This document shows, one piece after another, positions 57,459-64,000 of a stretch of 64,000 nt of DNA (positions within the stretch are counted from its first letter, which is position 1; every line of letters begins with the position of its first letter). The translations under genes were made by a program, and so were the position numbers. Origin of the DNA: Candidatus Scalindua japonica (lineage in GTDB: Bacteria; Planctomycetota; Brocadiia; Brocadiales; Scalinduaceae); NCBI RefSeq assembly GCF_002443295.1, contig NZ_BAOS01000005.1:1-64000 (forward strand), in the 5' to 3' direction. The notes below the pieces were generated by a model. That model saw nothing but the letters and a program-made list of their open reading frames with translations. It was not told the origin of the DNA and ran no database searches.

Positions 57459-57470
57459 CTGGGTGCTTAC
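57454..57470 (-). repeat. Right terminal inverted repeat, IS66-like element
   Basis: ATTAACTGGGTGCTTAC is the inverted partner of 55799-55815; CCACATCA follows. Confidence 0.9.
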
Positions 57471-57774
57471 CCACATCACATTGATTATTTTTCGCTTAAC
57501 ACACCCTTGTCTTTCGTAATATTTTCGCAATAATTAAGCCATAGTAAAATGTAATGTTTTAAATTTGTTTTTTGTATATTTACAAGATGTTACTATAAAA
57601 CTGGTTATATAGCACAAGATCATTATGCTTGCCTGATAAATATTCGGCATTAATATTGCTAATAACCAATCCTAACATTAATACCCGGTTATGTCTGTTA
57701 CATACATATGCTGTTTTCATCATTCCTTCCCGACGGCCGGACGACATTATTTTTTTTTGAAAATATTTGCGATA
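57471..57774. other. Gene-free stretch before the carbonic anhydrase gene
   Basis: About 300 AT-rich bases with no gene or strong hairpin. They should contain the carbonic anhydrase promoter. Confidence 0.5.
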
Positions 57775-58589
57775 ATGAAACAGATAATCATTGTAATCTT
57801 ACTGGCAATTCTCCTGTCAGCCGCCTGTAATTCAAGCAATAGTATTAACATCAGTAAGATTCTACAGGATAATAGACAAGCTGAAGAGTTAGAGGCACAA
57901 TTCTTTGATGTTTCAAAAAAAACAAACAGGGGTTTGCTTTGCCGGGCCTTGAACACGGTTTGATCCAGTCGCCTATTAATATTCTTACTAAATCGGTTGA
58001 GCAGGTAGATAGCCGTACTATTACCGTCAGATACAAGGACGAAGTAAATGCCGTTGCAAACCTGGGCCACACAATACAGCTCCATTTTGCTGAGGGTAGT
58101 ACTATCTCGGCTCACGGTAAAACATTCCAATTCAAGCAGATGCATTTTCATACCCCATCAGAGCATCAGTTGGACGGTATGACATATCCAATGGAGATGC
58201 ATATTGTAAATGCTGCTGAAGATAAGGAAAATGGCAGGATCGAATATCTGGTGGCAAGTATTCTCTTTAAGATGGGAGAAGAGAATAAGTTTATCAGTGA
58301 CTTTCGTGAATTCATTCCGGAAGAAACACACTCAATCCAGAATATCCAGTCAGGCCGTGTAAGATTAAGTGATCTTTTAATGGTTGCCAGAAAAAACAAA
58401 TCCGAAGAAGGGCTTTATTTCTACAAAGGTTCACTCACCACACCACCATATACAGAAAGTGTGAACTGGTATATTGACAAGCACATTTATGAGGCGTCTC
58501 CAGAGCAGATCCATACTATTAAAAAAATTGAGGGTCATAATGCCCGTAAAGTCCAAAAGATTCATGATAGAATTATTGAAGGAAGTTGA
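57775..58589 (+). CDS. Alpha-type carbonic anhydrase lipoprotein, -1 frameshift at A8
   Basis: ATG at 57775 opens a lipoprotein signal (IIVILLAILLSAAC). After the A8 run (57915-57922) the frame ends at 57963. Reading -1 from there gives KKNKQGFALPGLEHGLIQSP and the full alpha carbonic anhydrase domain to 58589: zinc ligands in FQFKQMHFHTPSEH and MEMHIVNA, and SLTTPPYTESVNWYI. The usual N-terminal WxYxG segment is not visible. The enzyme would hydrate CO2 in the periplasm. The shift may be slippage or a homopolymer error. Confidence 0.82.
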
Positions 58590-58704
58590 TCTAGGCTACT
58601 TAAGAAAAAGTAGTTTCAATAGTTCATCACGTCCAGACTAATTGTATTGTATTCTGATAACGGTTAAAGAGCACCTCCCTCTCCTATACTCACTTTATCC
58701 TGAA

Positions 58705-59250
58705 TTATTTTGCATCGTCCTTCTTCATCCATCCAGGCCATTCCAGACGTGATGTTTGGTGACACTTAAAGCACGCTTTTCTCAACATGGAGTCAAAACT
58801 GTTATAGGTTTCTACTATATTTTTTCTCCTGGATGTTTCAGCGACTTTTTTGGCAGCATCAGTGACCAGATTAAGATATTTCTCAAAGTCATCCTTCATA
58901 GCTTGAACAGCTTTTGGATCATCAGGATCATTTCCCGCTTTCTGAAACCACTCTCCAGCCTTTCCTTCTTCAGGAAAAAACATACGCATGACCACTTCAC
59001 TGGCATTGATAATTTCTTTTGACTCCTTGATAACCTCCTTAAAATCACCAATCATTATAGCATCCAGCATTTTAGATGTATGAGAGTTGATTATGCGCAT
59101 CAAGCCCTGACTTGGTGTAGATCTATCTGTATGAAGAGATTCAATACCTCCGCAAAAAGCCTCTTTAGAGTTCCACCCAAAGGCTAAAATCCCTGTTGTC
59201 AGAAAAAATGTAAAAATCATAGCCAAATATCCATTATTAATTTTCTTCAT
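58705..59250 (-). CDS. Cytochrome c'-like protein
   Basis: The 181-residue protein has a signal peptide (about 1-33) and a helical body ending with CFKCH (about residue 161), one haem-binding motif near the C-terminus, as in four-helix cytochrome c' proteins. Other Cys residues are absent from the mature body. It would act in the periplasm, possibly binding NO or CO as family members do. It is convergent with the carbonic anhydrase gene. Confidence 0.82.
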   Translation of the reverse strand: MKKINNGYLAMIFTFFLTTGILAFGWNSKEAFCGGIESLHTDRSTPSQGLMRIINSHTSKMLDAIMIGDFKEVIKESKEIINASEVVMRMFFPEEGKAGEWFQKAGNDPDDPKAVQAMKDDFEKYLNLVTDAAKKVAETSRRKNIVETYNSFDSMLRKACFKCHQTSRLEWPGWMKKDDAK

Positions 59251-59672
59251 TCAACATATCTCCCTTAAATATATTTCTCATAAGCATTGCTTATTGATAA
59301 CAAATTTATAGTTAGTATCTCCCATATTTTAATTCATCAAAATTTTCTTACCACGACTGCTGCGCTCTAGATTAAAACATTGGAAACTTTTTATCAAATT
59401 ATTTTTTTATTCTGGACTGAAATGTATTTAAAATTAATTTACTATACATTGATAATTATGTTTCTACTCAGTAAATAATACAATTTAGCAGGCTCTATCT
59501 TATGTTGCTTTTGAGGAATCACCCAATGTGCTCCTTGCACTCCCCTACCATATGTGATAAACTGTTATCCCCCTATTCTCTTCATTTATATAATGTAATA
59601 TACTGTGGAATCTTATTTGAACAACTTCATCAGCGTAGCTTTTGATAAATATTCGATGAAATGGAGGTAATG
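59251..59672. other. Gene-free divergent region
   Basis: About 420 AT-rich bases separate the cytochrome c' gene from the XXXCH-type gene. No gene is visible. Promoters for both directions are expected here. Confidence 0.6.
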
Positions 59673-60248
59673 ATGTCAGACTCAAATAAACAAAAACAAG
59701 AGTTTTGTCTTTCAGCCAAAGAGACAGCAACGAAGCTGAGAACACTTGCAAACGAACTGGAGAGTGGTGTCGTTGCTATAGGCAGAGACAAGTTCTCAAT
59801 TGCAGATAATACAGAGGTAAAGATCAGCCTGAAAGCCAAAGGCGACACATTCTCGTCTAAACTAAAATTTAAAATAATAAACTCCTTATCATCAATAGAG
59901 GAAGATGCGAGGAAAGCGGATAACAATGGCGAATCTACATCATCAACAGAATCTGGCGTTGAAGGCTACAAAGATTTGAAGAAACGTATGTCACTTGATT
60001 TTAAAGCCATCAAGAAGAGTTGTATACAAGAGCAAACTCTCCCGGAGTTAGATATGGTAGAACGATTTTATCAGGATTCAAAAAAAATGTGTAGTTATCC
60101 TGACAAAGGAGAGGAATTTTACGAAACATTTCTAAAACAGGCTTCTTATTTCTATGAAGCATATAAATCCTCTGACTCGAAAGCAATGATTTCAGCAATT
60201 GAATCTCTTGCACAAATCAGAAGCGATTGCCATAAAAAGCATAAATAA
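59673..60248 (+). CDS. Amphi-Trp/XXXCH-type protein
   Basis: The start MSDSNKQKQEFCLS at 59673 has GGAGG six bases upstream. The 191-residue protein has an N-terminal amphi-Trp-like domain (about 10-70; SAKETATKLRTLANELESG). Its C-terminal helical domain (about 115-191) ends IRSDCHKKHK, a CH without the first haem-binding Cys, as in XXXCH-domain proteins of GAK-type systems. No signal peptide is seen. Its partner genes of that system are not in the window. Confidence 0.65.
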   Translation: MSDSNKQKQEFCLSAKETATKLRTLANELESGVVAIGRDKFSIADNTEVKISLKAKGDTFSSKLKFKIINSLSSIEEDARKADNNGESTSSTESGVEGYKDLKKRMSLDFKAIKKSCIQEQTLPELDMVERFYQDSKKMCSYPDKGEEFYETFLKQASYFYEAYKSSDSKAMISAIESLAQIRSDCHKKHK

Positions 60249-60400
60249 AGAAGAGCCATTAACGCCTGTTTCCTTCCTTCGGAGTTCATGACAAATACTC
60301 ACCTATTAGGTATGAATTTCTACTTGCTTTATCAAAAACATTATATTAAAATCGATAAAGTATATCAAAAAGGAATGATTGTTAAGAAAAGGAGTGAACA

Positions 60401-60847
60401 ATGCCTTTGACCGAATATGTAACAAAAGATGAAGTTAAGAGAGTATGCGATAAACTTGGATTGAGAGATTGGTCTTTAATAAAAGATCCCGTCGTCTCCG
60501 ATGAAGAGACGTCAATAATCTTGAAACTGGTAAATACAACAAACATGGACATCTCACTTGCAACTTTCCGACAAGGCCTGGAAGTAGAACTTGAACATGG
60601 AACGATTTTTGAGGATGCAAATGTCACCAATAACCATCCGGTTCTGACCGGAAAAATTGTTCTGGCTCATTTGAAAGAAACTATGGATTATTATAAAAGA
60701 ATTGAAGTTGCCGAAATTGAAGGTGATCTACTTGACGCAATACGGTCAAAGAATATGCAAAGAATTGAATCCAAATATAAAAAACTCGTCGAAGCTCAAC
60801 ATGTTCTCATTACATCAGTTGCCAATCAACTCAAGAAGGATGGATAA
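60401..60847 (+). CDS. DUF5661 family protein
   Basis: The 148-residue protein has AAAAGGAG upstream. MPLTEYVTKDEVKRVCDKLG and FRQGLEVELEHGT ... TGKIVLAHLKETMDYYKR match the DUF5661 pattern. The role is unknown. It follows the XXXCH-type gene and ends before a strong palindrome. Confidence 0.8.
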   Translation: MPLTEYVTKDEVKRVCDKLGLRDWSLIKDPVVSDEETSIILKLVNTTNMDISLATFRQGLEVELEHGTIFEDANVTNNHPVLTGKIVLAHLKETMDYYKRIEVAEIEGDLLDAIRSKNMQRIESKYKKLVEAQHVLITSVANQLKKDG

Positions 60848-60887
60848 CTCAGTAAGCAATCTTGAAGTGTCTAAAATCAGGAAATAG

Positions 60888-60923
60888 AAGCTGTTCAAAC
60901 GGTTTAAACCGTTTGAACAGCTT
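60888..60923. terminator. 36-bp perfect palindrome between convergent genes
   Basis: AAGCTGTTCAAACGGTTT (60888-60905) is followed directly by its exact reverse complement (60906-60923). It is centred between the convergent stops at 60847 and 60948 and is probably a two-way terminator; ATTTTTATCC follows. Confidence 0.75.
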
Positions 60924-60947
60924 AAACTATTTTTATCCCCCTTACCA

Positions 60948-61799
60948 TCACTCGTACTGTGACTGAATCTGCTTCACTCTTTCCGCGAATAGTTCTGCTT
61001 CGTCTGCCTTTCCAATCTTCTCATAAAACTCTACCATGTTCACCAGCACGGTTGCGACAAATGGATGGCCTTTACCATACGTTTTTTCATATATCTCCAG
61101 TGCCCGTATATAAAGAGACTCAGCCATATCATTAATTCCCAGATAGTAATTAAGTGTAGCCAGATTGTTCAGTGACGTGGCGATATCAGGATGATCCGGG
61201 CCAAGTGTCTCTTCTTCGATACTCAATGCACGTTCGAAAACCGGTAACGCATCTGCGTATTTCCCCTGATCCTGGAAAAGCCCTCCCAGACTGTTCAACG
61301 CAGCCACAACACTGGGATGGTCAAGTCCAAAAGCGTTCTCATATATATTAAGAGCATCCTTGTAAAGAGGCTCTGCTTCACCATATCTATCCTGAGCCAG
61401 ATACATATCTGCTAAATTCTGCAAGACTGTGGCAACTTTGGGATGATCAGGACCAAGACCTTTTACATAAATATCAAGTGCCTGTCTGAAGAGAGGTTCC
61501 GCTTCTGAAAACCTGCTATAGGTCCAATAAAGTGTTCCAAGTAAATTCTTGGAAATAGCAATACAGGGATGGTCTGGAGTAAATATATCTTCCGCAACCT
61601 TAATTGCTTCTTCACCCACCTTTATTGCATCCGCGTATCTTCTCTCCTGTAAAAGCTTAGCAGCCTTATCATTCAATTCCTCCCACAATTCCTCCTGAGC
61701 AAATACCGGTAAAGTAAACAATGTTACCAGAACCATCATCAAAAAACAGTTGATCCTACGTGAATCTAAACAACTAATTATATTTACAGAAATTTTCAC
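60948..61799 (-). CDS. Exported tetratricopeptide-repeat protein
   Basis: I place the start at GTG 61799, which has AAAGGG upstream; the frame remains open to 61829. A signal sequence ends near VFAQEE. The mature part has about five kinesin-light-chain-type TPR units, each with a D-H-P turn (GPDHPKVATVLQNLADMYL, GLDHPSVVAALNSLGGLF). TPR arrays bind other proteins. No partner is indicated. Confidence 0.85.
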   Translation of the reverse strand: MKISVNIISCLDSRRINCFLMMVLVTLFTLPVFAQEELWEELNDKAAKLLQERRYADAIKVGEEAIKVAEDIFTPDHPCIAISKNLLGTLYWTYSRFSEAEPLFRQALDIYVKGLGPDHPKVATVLQNLADMYLAQDRYGEAEPLYKDALNIYENAFGLDHPSVVAALNSLGGLFQDQGKYADALPVFERALSIEEETLGPDHPDIATSLNNLATLNYYLGINDMAESLYIRALEIYEKTYGKGHPFVATVLVNMVEFYEKIGKADEAELFAERVKQIQSQYE

Positions 61800-62201
61800 T
61801 GTTAATACCCTTTCTATAGTAATCATCATGTGTTACATAAACATTAACTGACCTCTATTTCGACCCGCCAGACCAAACCGCTCGGACAGGGAGGACTCCA
61901 ATTCCAGATCCCTCGTGAAAAGTCCTCGGTGCTTTTTGTCCAAAAAAAAAGAGGCATACCGCCAAACTTTATAATTGCCACCTTTTAATAAACATAATCG
62001 ATATTAAGACAATGGCCGGATAATATCAAGTTGTTTTCCCTGTACTGAATCAAAAAGGCTTTATAATTTTACATTTCTTTATACAATAATGGAAATCTTC
62101 AGTGTTTTTTTCTGAGGAAAGTCCTCGACACCTTTTGTCCGGGAGAAATTTAAAAAAATCAGGCTCTCATATGACAAGGTTGGCGTGAAAGGAGCAATGC
62201 C
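61800..62201. promoter_or_regulatory. Upstream region of glgC with repeated words
   Basis: AAAGTCCTCG-N5-TTTTGTCC occurs at 61919-61941 and again at 62118-62140, with only the five middle bases differing strongly. GAGGACT at 61891 can pair with AGTCCTC at 61921, and GAGGA/TCCTC pairs at the second copy. A GC-rich repeat lies at 61861-61893. They may be regulatory sites of glgC; no known riboswitch is recognised. Confidence 0.4.
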
Positions 62202-63488
62202 ATGAACAATCCGAACATGAACCATGTAGCTGGTATAATTCTGGGTGGAGGAAAAGGGACTCGCCTTTTCCCTTTAACAAAAGAGAGGTCAAAGCCGGCA
62301 GTCCCACTTGCCGGAAAATATCGGCTTGTCGACATACCGGTGAGCAATTGTATTAATTCCGGAATAAAAAAGATCTTTGTCATTACTCAATTCAATTCAG
62401 AGTCTCTTAACAGGAGTGTTTACGAAACCTACAAATTCGACCATTTCTCGCATGGATATATTCGTATCCTTGCTGCTGAGCAGAGTATGGAAAGTAAGGA
62501 GTGGTTACAGGGAACTGCAGACGCTATAAGAAAAAACATTAAACATATTTCGGCTGACATGAATGTAAGATACTGCATGATCCTTTCAGGCGACCAATTG
62601 TACAAAATGGACTATAATCAGATTATCTCAAAGCATAAAGAGAGCAGTGCGGACGTAACAATTGCACTGACCGTCGTGGACAAGGCAAAAGCATCTGAGT
62701 TTGGACTTGCCATGGTAGATGATAAAGGAGATATCACGGCATTTACAGAAAAGCCAAAAGACACTTCACTTATTAAATCATATTATATTCCTTCATCAGT
62801 TAAACAATCTGAAGGGCTAAGCCCTGACAAGGATTATGTCCTGGCAAATATGGGGATCTACCTGTTTTCTAAAGATTATCTCTGCGAGCTTATGGAAAGC
62901 ACTGATGAAGCTGATTTCGGAAAACATATTATCCCAAGCCTTCTCGGAAAGAAAAAGCTGACCGGTTTCTTTCATAATGCTTATTGGGAAGATATTGGTA
63001 CGATACGGGCATTTTATGAAGCCAATATTAAGCTGACTTCTCCTTCTCCACAGATCTCATTCTACGACACAGAACATCCTATTTATGCGCAACCGCTGTT
63101 CTTACCCCCTACCCGCTTAGAACAATGTGACATTCGAGATTCACTCATTTCTGACGGGTGCAATGTTCACAAAGTCTCTATCAACCGATCCGTAATTGGT
63201 GTGCGAAGTATAATTAACAGGAATACCTCCATCACAGACTCAATTATTATGGGAGCTGATTATTACGAAACGAGAGAAACAGGGAAAGAGGGGCAGATAA
63301 AACTTGGTATTGGAAACAACTGTGTAATTGAACGAGCAATCATAGATAAGAATGCTTATATAGGCAATAATGTAAAAATTATCAATCAGGAGAAATCAGA
63401 CTATAGGGAAGGAGATGGTTATTTGATCAAGGATGGAATAGTTGTAGTGGAAAAAGGAGCAGTTATTCCTGACGGGACTGTTATATGA
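62202..63488 (+). CDS. glgC: Glucose-1-phosphate adenylyltransferase
   Basis: The 428-residue enzyme makes ADP-glucose for glycogen. It starts after AAAGGAG. The nucleotidyltransferase motif is GGGKGTRLFPLTKERSKPAV, followed by VDIPVSNCINSGI; YWEDIGTI and the C-terminal left-handed beta-helix (IIDKNAYIGNNVKI) complete it. No other glycogen gene is nearby. Confidence 0.96.
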   Translation: MNNPNMNHVAGIILGGGKGTRLFPLTKERSKPAVPLAGKYRLVDIPVSNCINSGIKKIFVITQFNSESLNRSVYETYKFDHFSHGYIRILAAEQSMESKEWLQGTADAIRKNIKHISADMNVRYCMILSGDQLYKMDYNQIISKHKESSADVTIALTVVDKAKASEFGLAMVDDKGDITAFTEKPKDTSLIKSYYIPSSVKQSEGLSPDKDYVLANMGIYLFSKDYLCELMESTDEADFGKHIIPSLLGKKKLTGFFHNAYWEDIGTIRAFYEANIKLTSPSPQISFYDTEHPIYAQPLFLPPTRLEQCDIRDSLISDGCNVHKVSINRSVIGVRSIINRNTSITDSIIMGADYYETRETGKEGQIKLGIGNNCVIERAIIDKNAYIGNNVKIINQEKSDYREGDGYLIKDGIVVVEKGAVIPDGTVI

Positions 63489-64000
63489 AGAAAAAATTAA
63501 TTATTCCTCTCTTTCGAGAGAAATCCAATACTGGAATTCTCTCGAAAGAGAGGACGATCATGTGTAACATAAATTTTGAGCAATTTTATTTGCTGTTTTA
63601 CTTTAACCAAAAGCAAGCCATGCAAAGAAATAAAAGCGCCGCTCATCCTCAAATGTTCACATCTGTATTATTACGGTACAACCCGATCTGAAACACCAGT
63701 TGGCAATAATTTTCACATCAAAATAAGGCTATCATAACTACTATTTACTCCTGTTCACGACCACCAGCCCTAAGCATATATTCGCCCATACCTACAGTAT
63801 TGTTGAATATGCCATCTCCTTTTGTGTTCACCGCTTCAACTTTCCCAAAGGGGAATTTGCAAAAAGCCTGTTTGGCCAGCCCAACTTGTCATTCAGGCGG
63901 AGAAACTGGTTTATTCTCAGCTATCAATAATTTCCAATATTTCCAAATAATCAACAATTAATGTTTAATACAATAAAAAAAGAAGAATACATCTTAACTA
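63489..64000. other. Gene-free right edge
   Basis: About 510 bases after glgC contain the hairpin at 63506-63553 but no gene I can support. A 68-codon frame starting in the glgC stop runs through the hairpin and has no family. Confidence 0.5.
63506..63553. terminator. Long hairpin after glgC
   Basis: CCTCTCTTTCGAGAGAA (63506-63522) is the exact inverse of TTCTCTCGAAAGAGAGG (63537-63553); the loop is 14 bases. It lies 17 bases past the glgC stop. No T-run follows, so it may be a repeat or mRNA stabiliser as much as a terminator. Confidence 0.65.

Larger units (their letters stand above)
55799..57470. mobile_element. Complete IS66-like element, single ORF
   Basis: Terminal inverted repeats GTAAGCACCAAGTTAAC (55799-55815) and the reverse complement of GTAAGCACCCAGTTAAT (57454-57470) match at 15 of 17 positions. 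CCACATCA occurs directly outside both ends (55791-55798 and 57471-57478), the 8-bp target duplication expected for IS66. The element is 1672 bp and carries only the transposase, without the accessory tnpA and tnpB. Confidence 0.93.

Noticed and set aside
62113-62132. GAGGAAAGTCC-like text resembling the conserved start of RNase P RNA
   Set aside because: Only the short word fits; the following bases and the lack of a matching 3' partner rule out an RNase P RNA.
63485-63691. 68-codon frame overlapping the glgC stop
   Set aside because: It runs through a long exact hairpin, has no family and no separate ribosome binding site.
1-64000. tRNA, rRNA or CRISPR array
   Set aside because: I scanned for tRNA-like arms and regularly spaced repeats and saw none; weak tRNAs could be missed without a covariance search.

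Overview
The window is an AT-rich chromosomal stretch of a Gram-negative-type bacterium. Lipoprotein boxes, a heptose-bisphosphate phosphatase, duplicated groEL, c-type cytochrome and haem genes, hemerythrin-like proteins, an XXXCH-type protein and a DUF5661 protein together suggest a Planctomycetota member, possibly an anammox-type Brocadiales such as Candidatus Scalindua. That placement is inference from gene content only; no rRNA or tRNA gene is visible.

Layout. 1-10.7 kb is accessory: an osmoprotectant ABC transporter (cut by the window edge), a methyltransferase, a complete IS1380-like element, a PIN toxin-antitoxin pair, a lipoprotein gene that appears split by an IS91-like element carrying its own tyrosine recombinase, a hemerythrin-like protein and a PDDEXK-like protein. 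11-17.4 kb holds gmhB with a Mu gp16-like gene, gcvT and leuS. 17.4-22.6 kb holds a HELIAH metalloprotease-like gene, a DDE transposase and a xerC / NYN-nuclease / DNA-glycosylase cluster. 22.8-27.2 kb carries a hemerythrin-like/receiver pair followed by a three-gene operon: a YchF-like protein without its GTPase domain, a D-cysteine-desulfhydrase-fold protein whose Schiff-base lysine position is arginine, and a homoserine dehydrogenase. This operon is my best candidate for an undescribed system. 27.2-28.4 kb is IS21 and RHS debris.

28.4-37.6 kb is a housekeeping block on the minus strand: der, a membrane protein, yacG, fmdB, grpE, dnaJ, then groEL-groES-groEL. 38-41.8 kb is a plus-strand envelope-type operon: ECF sigma factor, a membrane-anchored VWA protein and two bactofilins. 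41.9-44.3 kb mixes a YjbQ protein with broken toxin-antitoxin and metallo-beta-lactamase-fold remnants. 44.4-52.2 kb holds recG, aspS, hisS and an OPT-type transporter gene; hisS and the transporter each carry a short tandem duplication near the 5' end.

52.7-64 kb holds a haem/cytochrome pair (hemX-like, hemA), a small secreted protein, an intact IS66-type element with 8-bp target duplication, a frameshifted alpha carbonic anhydrase lipoprotein, a cytochrome c'-like protein, an XXXCH-type protein, a DUF5661 protein, a TPR protein and glgC. Several genes carry single-base frameshifts, two of them at runs of 8-9 A. These may be slippage sites, real decay or sequence errors; the sequence alone cannot decide.
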